In this document: in pieces, positions 1 to 5,438 of the stretch
Layout of the letters: every line of letters begins with the position of its first letter
Position numbering within the stretch: position 1 is the stretch's first letter
Source: JAUSNA01 sp964511965
GTDB lineage: Bacteria; Patescibacteriota; Microgenomatia; Levybacterales; GWA1-39-11
NCBI GenBank assembly: GCA_964511965.1
Contig: CAZEGF010000005.1
Location: forward strand, 1 to 15,232
Direction: 5' to 3'
DNA: 15,232 bases
Made by a program: the position numbers and the translations under genes
Notes under the pieces: generated by a model
What the model was told of the DNA's origin: nothing
The model's database searches: none
The model's input: only the letters and a program-made list of their open reading frames with translations

Positions 1-258
1 TAACCTCTCATCATTCTCTTTTTTGTGCAGTATATGAACAAATTCAAGATCTGATTCAGCAATATCTATATCTGCTTCTTCTTTTGCCTCCCGGATCATG
101 GCAAATCGTAAAGATTCCCCGCCATCATGATGACCTGCGACAAGTCCCCACTGCCCGTCTCGAAATCCGGTGCCTTTCCTTTTTTGTAAATATATCTTGT
201 TGTCTTTTATAAGAAGAAGATAAACAGAGGTTATAAGTTTGAATTTTTCACTTTGCAT
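1..258 (-). CDS. Nudix hydrolase (N-terminal 86 residues, cut by window edge)
   Basis: Reading the minus strand from the ATG at 258 gives 86 codons without a stop up to the window edge. Residues 42-64 form a Nudix box: G42, E48, R56-E57 and E60-E61 have the spacing G-x5-E-x7-RE-x2-EE. The final Gly of the consensus is Ala62 here. Before the box lies the usual beta strand region with QKR at residues 25-27 and the W-G-L-V-A-G lead-in at 37-42. Nudix enzymes cleave nucleoside diphosphates linked to another moiety, using a metal held by the box glutamates. The substrate cannot be told because the C-terminal part is missing. The gene is divergent from the GH130 gene, with 47 nt between the starts. 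A TAAAAT hexamer lies 9 nt before the ATG on the minus strand, a possible -10 for a nearly leaderless mRNA. Confidence 0.88.
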   Translation of the reverse strand, partial: MQSEKFKLITSVYLLLIKDNKIYLQKRKGTGFRDGQWGLVAGHHDGGESLRFAMIREAKEEADIDIAESDLEFVHILHKKENDERL

Positions 259-269
259 AGATGACTAAT

Positions 270-305
270 TTTACTACTAAAGTCAAATAGTGCTACTATT
301 TATAT
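270..305 (+). promoter_or_regulatory. Extended -10 promoter, probably leaderless, of the GH130 gene
   Basis: TGC followed by TACTAT at 294-299 matches an extended -10 element. A weak -35 (TTTACT, 270-275) lies 18 nt upstream. The -10 ends only 6 nt before the ATG at 306, so transcription would begin at or next to the start codon. No Shine-Dalgarno sequence is present. The same arrangement occurs at 1315 and 4617. Confidence 0.45.
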
Positions 306-1313
306 ATGTTCAACTTTTTAAGTTTTGTAGACGATAAAACTGAGACTACACCCCTAGTGAATTCGGATGCGCCTACTCAAAAAAAATTAAAAAGGTATGA
401 TCTAAATCCGATAATTTCACCGGATCCAAACATAGCCTGGCGTGCAAAAGCAGCGTTTAATCCAGCTGCAGTATTTGAGGATGGAAAAATCCATCTTTTA
501 TATCGTGCGATGGGTTATGATAACGTTAGCGTTTTTGGCTACGCTTCATCAATTGATGGCTTGTCAATTCAAGAAAATTTAGCTGACCCTATTTATCGGC
601 CAACTCAAGATTTCGAAATGTCTACAAAGCCCGGATGGAATTCAGGATGTGAAGATCCACGAATAACAAAAATTGGTAACCGGTTTTATTTAACATACAC
701 TGCATATGACGGAACCAATCCACCCAGAGTTGCCCTCACTTCCATATCAGTAAGCGATTTTCTAGTAAGGAAATGGAATTGGGATACTCCCAAACTTATT
801 TCTCCACCAGGGGTAGATGATAAAGATGCCTGCATCTTCAAAAACGACAGTGGATATTTTGCATTTCATCGACTCGGTAATGCTATTTGGTTTGACAGAC
901 TCCGTGATCTTTCTTTTCCAGATATCAAGTTTTTGACCGGTGGCATTATGGCGCAAGCTCGAACGGACAATTGGGATAATATAAAAATTGGTATTGCAGG
1001 TCCACCGATAGAAACTGAAAAAGGTCTATTACTCATCTATCATGCTGTTTGTAATCCTGGGTTTTCCTACAAAATCGGAGCAATGCTTCTTGATCCTTCA
1101 GATCCCCGAAAAATATTGAGTAGGACAAAAGAACCTTTACTTGAGCCTGAAAAAGATTATGAATTACAGGGTATTGTGCCTAATGTAGTGTTTTCCTGTG
1201 GGTCCATTGTTATGAATGGCATACTCTATTTATACTATGGAGGTTGTGACACTGTTGTTGGTGTAGCTACGATGCCACTTTCCGATCTTCTAAATGTTTT
1301 GAGTGAGCAATAA
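306..1313 (+). CDS. Glycoside hydrolase family 130-type mannoside phosphorylase/hydrolase
   Basis: This 335-residue protein has the family 130 five-bladed propeller pattern. It shows N-P-I-I near residue 37, then FNPA and a Y-R-A strand, then the hallmark GCEDPR at residues 114-119. Later come a D-K-D segment and a G-P-P-x-x-T-E-x-G-L-L-L-I-Y-H strand. In characterised GH130 enzymes the Asp of the E-D-P-R motif is the proton donor, so Asp117 is the likely catalytic acid. The family mostly phosphorolyses or hydrolyses beta-mannosides, releasing mannose 1-phosphate in the phosphorylases. The exact linkage cannot be read from sequence. Length is normal for the family. No signal peptide is seen, so it is probably cytoplasmic. 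The first 35 residues are polar and look like a loose leader before the propeller. It ends 16 nt before the c-like gene, which appears to have its own promoter. Confidence 0.85.
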   Translation: MFNFLSFVDDKTETTPLVNSDAPTQKKLKRYDLNPIISPDPNIAWRAKAAFNPAAVFEDGKIHLLYRAMGYDNVSVFGYASSIDGLSIQENLADPIYRPTQDFEMSTKPGWNSGCEDPRITKIGNRFYLTYTAYDGTNPPRVALTSISVSDFLVRKWNWDTPKLISPPGVDDKDACIFKNDSGYFAFHRLGNAIWFDRLRDLSFPDIKFLTGGIMAQARTDNWDNIKIGIAGPPIETEKGLLLIYHAVCNPGFSYKIGAMLLDPSDPRKILSRTKEPLLEPEKDYELQGIVPNVVFSCGSIVMNGILYLYYGGCDTVVGVATMPLSDLLNVLSEQ

Positions 1314-1314
1314 A

Positions 1315-1329
1315 TGCTAAACTAGTAAT
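1315..1329 (+). promoter_or_regulatory. Extended -10 element directly before the c-like gene
   Basis: TGC plus TAAACT (1318-1323) is followed by 6 nt and then the ATG at 1330. This repeats the geometry seen before the GH130 gene and the acyltransferase gene. No convincing -35 is seen 17-18 nt upstream. A TG-extended -10 can work without one. It predicts a leaderless transcript starting at the ATG, separate from the GH130 message. Confidence 0.4.
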
Positions 1330-2139
1330 ATGCGCATTTTCGTTTTTAAAATATTCCTTTCCCTTATCCTTTATTCCTTATTCCTTATTCCTATTTCTTA
1401 TGCCCAAACCGCTACTCCTGCTGTAAACGCTTCATCAGAAACCGGAGCAACCCTTGGAGTTGCTCATATGGTTGATGTTAAGGATAAAAATGTAAAAGAC
1501 GGTATTGTTCTTTCAGCAGGTACTAAAGGTGCAGTTCCTACAACAATTCCTTATGACTCCCAAATTCTTGGAATTGTTGCCCGGGATGCTGCAATTATCA
1601 TAAATACTACAAATATCACGAATGGAGTTCCTGTAATTTCAACAGGAACTGTCTACGTTTACGTTTCATCTTTAGAGGGAAATATCAAAAAAGGAGATCT
1701 TGTTACATCCTCAACTATGCCCGGAGTTGCTGTCAAAGCAACTAAAGAAGGATACGTTCTGGGAACGGCTGCTGAGGATTATAGCAACAGTAATAAAAAA
1801 GCAACGGATAGAATTGCAATCAGCCTTGACCTTCATTATTTTAATTCAAAACCTACTTTCCCAGGTACTTTGTCTGACGTTTTTAAATTAGTACTAACTC
1901 CGACTAAAGAAGGTCCATCAGCGATTTTTAAATACATTCTAGCTGCAATTGTAGTTCTTGGATCTATGATACTTGGGTTTATGAGTTTTGGACGGGCTGC
2001 AGCTAAAGGAGTTGAGGCGTTGGGTAGAAATCCAGCAGCTTCTCGCATTATTCATCTTGGAATTATTTTTAATGTCACGATAGTAGCGGCTATTGCCCTT
2101 GCCGGTCTTGGCGTTGCATTCTTGATATTAAGGCTGTAA
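1330..2139 (+). CDS. Exported protein with C-terminal ATP synthase c-like hairpin lacking the ion-binding carboxylate
   Basis: The 269-residue product begins with a signal peptide (about residues 1-25, likely cut after S-Y-A). A beta-rich domain follows to about residue 180; its segment around KKGDLVTSSTMPGVAVKAT resembles, from memory, a domain common at the ends of CPR surface fibre proteins. The last 70 residues are a two-helix hairpin: helix 1 at about 200-221, a polar loop with G-V-E-A-L-G-R-N-P at 227-235, and helix 2 at about 240-269. The loop matches the c-subunit R-Q/N-P loop. In E. coli c the essential Asp61 lies 18 residues after the loop Pro43. Here P235+18 is Ala253 (GCG at 2086-2088). 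Neither helix holds any Asp or Glu. Normal c subunits are 70-90 residues. With the N-terminus outside, topology agrees with c. It lies upstream of atpF, as c does in canonical operons, but 3.3 kb away. It could be a divergent c, or a non-transporting envelope protein built on the c fold. Confidence 0.7.
   Translation: MRIFVFKIFLSLILYSLFLIPISYAQTATPAVNASSETGATLGVAHMVDVKDKNVKDGIVLSAGTKGAVPTTIPYDSQILGIVARDAAIIINTTNITNGVPVISTGTVYVYVSSLEGNIKKGDLVTSSTMPGVAVKATKEGYVLGTAAEDYSNSNKKATDRIAISLDLHYFNSKPTFPGTLSDVFKLVLTPTKEGPSAIFKYILAAIVVLGSMILGFMSFGRAAAKGVEALGRNPAASRIIHLGIIFNVTIVAAIALAGLGVAFLILRL
1371..1391 (+). repeat. Three tandem copies of the heptamer TTATTCC inside the signal-peptide coding region
   Basis: TTATTCC occurs three times head to tail at 1371-1377, 1378-1384 and 1385-1391, preceded by a similar pyrimidine-rich tract. 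The unit length is not a multiple of three, so gain or loss of a copy would shift the frame of the c-like protein just after its start. Three copies is a short array, so slippage is only a possibility. Confidence 0.5.
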
Positions 2140-2155
2140 ATTAATATTGTCTAAT

Positions 2156-2890
2156 ATGGATGGCGAACCACCACAAATACCACCGCAAGAAGCGGGTGCA
2201 ATTACTGAAGTCTATTTTAATTCTCCTCTTGATCTGACTCCTCAAGAAATAGAAGCTGAAAAACCCTTGATAAATGGACATCTTGGTGAACCTGAAGGAT
2301 CTCATCATGCTCGGACTCACACAATAGCACAAAGATATTTTATAAAAATGCTAATGCCTCCAGAGACTTTTGCACAAAATTTTCAATTAAATGATGCAGA
2401 AAAAAGTTTTACAAAAGAGACCGTTTTTGATTGGGAACAGGAATATGTTGAGTCTGTTGAGGCAATGCCGGAGATGAGAGGTGATATGGATTTGACGCAA
2501 GAACATTTCGATCGCAACTTGAATGCAATTTTGAAGGAAAGTCCCGATTACCCATCTTTGGAGCAGCTAGCTGGAAATGCTGTTATATTTGAAGGCAAAT
2601 TTGGGGTTTCTGAGGATGTTTGGAAGAAATTGGACAGAGAATCCGATGATCCCAGATCACAATTAATGTATGTCAGTCAACAAAAGCTAATAGACCCGGA
2701 AAAGTTTGAAAGAGATGGGAAAGGTAAACAAGTCGACTGGGATAAAGCAAACGCTTTTTTGGAAGCAGAAAGAGCCAAAGGAACATTCGGAGACTATGTT
2801 AGATTTGCTGCCTACGCTAAGATTTTACAAGCTGACGGAGTTAAATATGATAGAACACACGGCATGCAATTGGTAAAGAAAACTGCATAA
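2156..2890 (+). CDS. Unknown soluble acidic protein
   Basis: I do not recognise this 244-residue protein. It has no signal peptide and no membrane segment. The first 20 residues are Pro-rich (EPPQIPPQEAG). The rest is mostly charged and predicted helical, with many Glu, Asp and Lys residues, and includes a H-H-A-R-T-H stretch near residue 50 and an aromatic-rich C-terminus. The frame also opens at a TTG three codons earlier (2147). The ATG at 2156 is preferred because a TAATAT hexamer lies 8 nt before it and no ribosome binding site favours the TTG. The gene starts 16 nt after the c-like stop and may be cotranscribed with it. It faces the membrane-protein gene on the other strand, with 28 nt between the stops. 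Confidence 0.72.
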   Translation: MDGEPPQIPPQEAGAITEVYFNSPLDLTPQEIEAEKPLINGHLGEPEGSHHARTHTIAQRYFIKMLMPPETFAQNFQLNDAEKSFTKETVFDWEQEYVESVEAMPEMRGDMDLTQEHFDRNLNAILKESPDYPSLEQLAGNAVIFEGKFGVSEDVWKKLDRESDDPRSQLMYVSQQKLIDPEKFERDGKGKQVDWDKANAFLEAERAKGTFGDYVRFAAYAKILQADGVKYDRTHGMQLVKKTA

Positions 2891-2918
2891 TTGCATATCT
2901 CATCCTCCACCTCTAAAT

Positions 2919-3446
2919 TTATTTTTTTGTTTTTTCTTCCTCACCCACGCTAACCTCTTCGATTTTTAATACACCAAGGTCTAGCTTTAATTTTGGTGAA
3001 CTTAAATTCATATTGAATAGTTGGGCTAAAAATCGAATATGAAACACAACATAAAGAATGCATGAAATGGGCATCATTATAAACGCTATAGGGTATATTA
3101 TATCTAATGTATAGCCAGGGATATGGCTCATGTAATATTGGTAAAAGAATCGGCCACTTCCTGAATCAGCCCCATCACTATAATTAAATAACAAAGTAAA
3201 GAACTGTATTAACAATAAAAAATAAAAAGATTTAACGGGAAAAGTGATTATTTTTATTGACTTTCTGTAATATTTAAGTGAAATTAATAAAATGGAAATG
3301 ATAAAAATTATTACTAAAACTAACATAATGGGTATGGTAATAAGTGATATCCAACCAACTGAAGTTATAACGAAAAGATAAGCGGAAATAACTATGTAGA
3401 ATGTATACAAAAAAGGAATATAAAGTATTGGGATTTTATACGCCAC
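2919..3446 (-). CDS. Unknown four-helix membrane protein
   Basis: The 175-residue product is strongly hydrophobic, with about four membrane segments: near residues 5-32, 33-58, 70-88 and 113-137. A charged cytoplasmic-like tail follows, ending in EEEKTKK. It starts with GTG at 3446; no ATG occurs near enough to serve as an alternative. The start sits exactly 6 nt after a -10-like TAAACT on the minus strand, which supports it. I do not recognise the family. It lacks the conserved Arg helix and overall plan of ATP synthase subunit a, so I do not assign it to that missing gene despite its place between the c-like and b genes. It is convergent with the unknown soluble-protein gene. Confidence 0.68.
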   Translation of the reverse strand: MAYKIPILYIPFLYTFYIVISAYLFVITSVGWISLITIPIMLVLVIIFIISILLISLKYYRKSIKIITFPVKSFYFLLLIQFFTLLFNYSDGADSGSGRFFYQYYMSHIPGYTLDIIYPIAFIMMPISCILYVVFHIRFLAQLFNMNLSSPKLKLDLGVLKIEEVSVGEEEKTKK

Positions 3447-3452
3447 AGAAAT

Positions 3453-3483
3453 AGTTTACACATAGAATAATTATATGTAAACT
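3453..3483. promoter_or_regulatory. Symmetric bidirectional promoter formed by a palindrome
   Basis: The inverted repeat GTTTACA (3454-3460) / TGTAAAC (3476-3482) supplies elements to both strands. Plus strand: -35 TTTACA at 3455-3460, 17-nt spacer, -10 TAAACT at 3478-3483, 6 nt, GTG at 3490. Minus strand: -35 TTTACA at 3481-3476, 17-nt spacer, -10 TAAACT at 3458-3453, 6 nt, GTG at 3446. Both sides have the same spacing and the same start codon. Function is inferred from geometry alone. Confidence 0.5.
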
Positions 3484-3489
3484 AAAAAT

Positions 3490-3648
3490 GTGAGGAAGCA
3501 TTTTTTACTCTACGGTTTGATATTAGTTTTTTTTACCATTTTTTCACATTACCCATATTTAGGTCTAAATAATCAATTTCTAACGTTCCCAACCGCAATT
3601 GCTCTTGTTGCTGGTATCGGGGTAGTATTGCTTTTACTTCGTCTTTGA
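3490..3648 (+). CDS. Possible 52-residue membrane protein
   Basis: A GTG-started frame of 52 codons ends at TGA 3646-3648. It encodes a short basic N-terminus (V-R-K-H), a hydrophobic segment (about residues 5-18), a polar middle, and a second hydrophobic segment (about 36-52) that ends in L-R-L directly before the stop. The last 16 residues resemble the end of the c-like protein: I-A-L, A-G, G-V and the terminal L-R-L line up, about 11 of 15 positions by eye. The start is supported by the symmetric promoter centred at 3468, which places a -10 exactly 6 nt before this GTG. There is no Shine-Dalgarno sequence. It may be a real small membrane protein or a remnant of a c-like gene. Chance hydrophobic similarity is possible in such AT-rich DNA. 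Confidence 0.4.
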   Translation: MRKHFLLYGLILVFFTIFSHYPYLGLNNQFLTFPTAIALVAGIGVVLLLLRL

Positions 3649-3731
3649 TGCGGTAGTTTGAGTTTGTAAAAAAATATTTTGAAAATTATAAAACTACAAT
3701 GATCTGGATTACGGTAGCAAGAAGACAAAAT

Positions 3732-3757
3732 GTTACAGTGTACTGTAGTACTGTAAC
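3732..3757. repeat. 26-bp palindromic element, copy 1
   Basis: GTTACAGT and ACTGTAAC form 8-bp arms around a 10-nt centre. The element lies 35 nt after the stop of the acyltransferase gene (minus strand). It differs from copy 2 at 4721 by a single base (T/C at its tenth position). It could fold as a hairpin at the end of the minus-strand message, but no strong T tract follows. Confidence 0.7.
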
Positions 3758-3792
3758 AAAATACGGATCTAAACCTGTGGTGATGAGGGTGA

Positions 3793-4602
3793 TTAGGATT
3801 TTATTCTTTGATTGAATTCGTCGTATTGGGCTCTTAGTATCTGTGTCACTTCTTTTCTTGATTCTATATCTTTAAATTCGGAAATCGGATGGGGTTGAGA
3901 AAATCTCACATGTAAATCTGTGCTTCCCAATAACCTTCTAGCTTTTGATGAATAAACCCTTGCTCTATTCCTCCACTCGTTGCCATCAGTAGTTGCGTAT
4001 ACTACTTTTGTTTCTGGGTTTTCTATTTTTTTTACTATTTCCCCAATCCCACTGAGCCACTCTGCTCCTTCCTCGCCAGATCCTTCAGGAAAAATGACAA
4101 CAATGCCACCTTCATCAAGACGACTTACAGCAATTCCCATGCTTTCTAGATTCTTTCTTGCGGAATCTAATTGAGGTAATTGTTGGGTTTTACCTGCAAG
4201 AAGTGATCTCCTCAGTCTTTCTCTCATATTATTTGTTACTTGTTGATCCACACCATAAATAGGGATGATGTGTGAGGTGATATTTTTACCCAAACCCATA
4301 TGCATTGCGTGTGAAGTTACAGAAACATCATGTCGGTCTTTCGGGATTGCGCCTACTATTCCAAAAGTATCATTGAGAAGATGTGGATGGGTAGCAACTA
4401 ACAAGACAGGATTCGTAGAAAGAGCTTCTTCACTACCCTCACTATATGATGGAAGGATATTAATTCTAGAACTTTGAAAAGCTTCATTGATAGCTCTCGG
4501 CATGCCAATTGATGGAATACTTGCGTCAACCGCTACAACGTGATTTTTTAGCAAACGTAAAAGAGAGCCTGAGTCCGGATTTCCTTCTCCAACTTCTGAC
4601 AT
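3793..4602 (-). CDS. PlsC-like (lysophospholipid) acyltransferase family protein
   Basis: This 269-residue protein has the block order of the PlsC/LPLAT acyltransferases. PVLLVATHPHLLND (residues 65-78) corresponds to the catalytic H-x4-D block. I-P-I-Y-G at 113-117 corresponds to the substrate-site strand. V-V-I-F-P-E-G-S at 168-175 corresponds to the F-P-E-G-T/S acyl-acceptor phosphate motif. These enzymes transfer acyl chains to lysophosphatidate or similar lipids at the inner membrane face. One oddity is that the first block has H72 with Asn77 at the x4 position and Asp78 one residue later. No membrane anchor is visible. The ATG at 4602 is supported by an extended -10 that ends 6 nt upstream. 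The true substrate is unknown. Confidence 0.65.
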   Translation of the reverse strand: MSEVGEGNPDSGSLLRLLKNHVVAVDASIPSIGMPRAINEAFQSSRINILPSYSEGSEEALSTNPVLLVATHPHLLNDTFGIVGAIPKDRHDVSVTSHAMHMGLGKNITSHIIPIYGVDQQVTNNMRERLRRSLLAGKTQQLPQLDSARKNLESMGIAVSRLDEGGIVVIFPEGSGEEGAEWLSGIGEIVKKIENPETKVVYATTDGNEWRNRARVYSSKARRLLGSTDLHVRFSQPHPISEFKDIESRKEVTQILRAQYDEFNQRIKS

Positions 4603-4608
4603 AAAAAA

Positions 4609-4617
4609 ATTATAGCA
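4609..4617 (-). promoter_or_regulatory. Consensus extended -10 promoter, leaderless, of the acyltransferase gene
   Basis: On the minus strand TGC is followed by TATAAT, the perfect -10 hexamer (4614-4609), then six T residues and the ATG at 4602. No good -35 is seen, as is usual when a TG extension is present. Transcription would begin at or within a base or two of the ATG. Confidence 0.55.
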
Positions 4618-4720
4618 CCTATTAAATTAGCTGACGGGATATGCATAAAGCTACAGTAAACGAAACTTACTGCATATGAGTAACTGTAAGCATAGCTCAC
4701 GGTTTTGACAGGTATAAATT

Positions 4721-4746
4721 GTTACAGTGCACTGTAGTACTGTAAC
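4721..4746. repeat. 26-bp palindromic element, copy 2
   Basis: This has the same 8-bp arms as copy 1 (3732-3757), with 25 of 26 bases identical. It lies 12 nt after the stop of the kinase gene (minus strand). The intergenic stretch before it (4650-4690) has further TACAGT/ACTGTA half-motifs. Placement after two minus-strand genes fits a hairpin terminator or processing site. A dispersed repeat or operator is also possible. Confidence 0.7.
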
Positions 4747-4758
4747 GAATTTTAAAAA

Positions 4759-5286
4759 TTAACTAATGAGGGTTTGGATCTTTGAAAATAATTGTTCGAT
4801 ATTTCCGTTGTTTTCCATAACGATTACTCCCGGAACCGACTTACTGGGGACAACATAGTCATTATCTTTTTCAAACAACTTCTCAAGATCACCACTGTCG
4901 ATATCACGTTGTCTTGTTATAATTCTTTGTTTTCTTATTTTTTCATCTGCATCGATATATAAAGACAAAATGTTTGGAAATCTTTTTCTCATATATTTTG
5001 CCTCTTCTATATCCCGAGAGCCATCAAAAACTATTTTTTCGATGCCTTCAGCCTTTTCTACAATCCGTTTTGCCACAATATCTTTTCCAAAAGTTGTTTT
5101 GAGTTCATCATATATTGCATTCATATTCTCACGTGTTAGTTCCAATCCATTTCGTTCTGTTTCTTCTTTGACAATTTGTGAAAGATTAAAGACTGAAAAT
5201 CCATACTGATCCTTCAAAAATTGCGCAACCGTACCCTTTCCTCCTCCCATTGGTCCCAATAGGTGAATAACTTTTTTTATTTGCAT
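4759..5286 (-). CDS. P-loop nucleotide/CoA-type kinase
   Basis: The 175-residue protein starts with a beta strand and a Walker A loop G-P-M-G-G-G-K-G-T at residues 11-19, placing Lys17 on the ATP phosphates. A D-G-x-R motif at 88-91 follows the second core strand, and a lid-like basic stretch (KQRIITRQRDID) lies near residue 118. The layout resembles the adenylate/cytidylate kinase and dephospho-CoA-kinase group, including the UPF0200-type proteins. It transfers phosphate from ATP to a small nucleotide-like acceptor, but the acceptor cannot be named. The length suits a single kinase domain without an insertion. The start at 5286 is supported by a perfect TATAAT 7 nt upstream. It is transcribed away from the ATP synthase operon, with about 150 nt between the two starts. 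Confidence 0.72.
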   Translation of the reverse strand: MQIKKVIHLLGPMGGGKGTVAQFLKDQYGFSVFNLSQIVKEETERNGLELTRENMNAIYDELKTTFGKDIVAKRIVEKAEGIEKIVFDGSRDIEEAKYMRKRFPNILSLYIDADEKIRKQRIITRQRDIDSGDLEKLFEKDNDYVVPSKSVPGVIVMENNGNIEQLFSKIQTLIS

Positions 5287-5293
5287 ACGATGA

Positions 5294-5299
5294 ATTATA
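5294..5299 (-). promoter_or_regulatory. -10 box of the kinase gene
   Basis: TATAAT reads on the minus strand from 5299 to 5294, 7 nt before the ATG at 5286. A transcript starting at the usual distance would have no leader. No clear -35 is present; a copy of a 13-bp direct repeat (5306-5318) covers the spacer and -35 zone instead. Confidence 0.5.
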
Positions 5300-5305
5300 C
5301 AACAT

Positions 5306-5352
5306 AAAACTTATAGGCTTGTACGGATTGTAGGGGGTGAAAACTTATAGGC
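5306..5352. repeat. 13-bp direct repeat between divergent kinase and ATP synthase genes
   Basis: AAAACTTATAGGC occurs exactly twice, at 5306-5318 and 5340-5352, with starts 34 nt apart (near three helical turns). The first copy overlaps the upstream part of the kinase promoter. The pair lies between two divergent promoters and could bind a shared regulator. Confidence 0.55.
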
Positions 5353-5401
5353 CTAATGACCTCAAAATTTAATTTTAACTTCAGTTATATATACTGACAT
5401 C

Positions 5402-5430
5402 TTCACAAAATTCACGTTTTACCGTACTAT
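5402..5430 (+). promoter_or_regulatory. Promoter of the ATP synthase b-to-epsilon operon
   Basis: TTCACA (5402-5407) and TACTAT (5425-5430) are separated by exactly 17 nt. The -10 ends 8 nt before the ATG at 5439, which suggests a leaderless message and makes the in-frame ATG at 5433 unlikely. A second -10-like hexamer (TATACT, 5390-5395) has only a poor -35 (TTTAAT) and would give a leader of about 30 nt. Confidence 0.45.
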
Positions 5431-5438
5431 GGATGTAT

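Noticed and set aside
2919..3446. Four-helix membrane protein as the missing ATP synthase subunit a
   Set aside because: An I-R-F-L-A-Q stretch recalls the conserved Arg helix, but the rest lacks subunit a motifs, the protein is too short, and it is on the opposite strand from the operon.
3653..3697. Inverted GTAGTTT/AAACTAC pair after the 52-residue frame as a terminator
   Set aside because: Seven AT-rich pairs with a 31-nt loop and no T tract. It is too weak to call.
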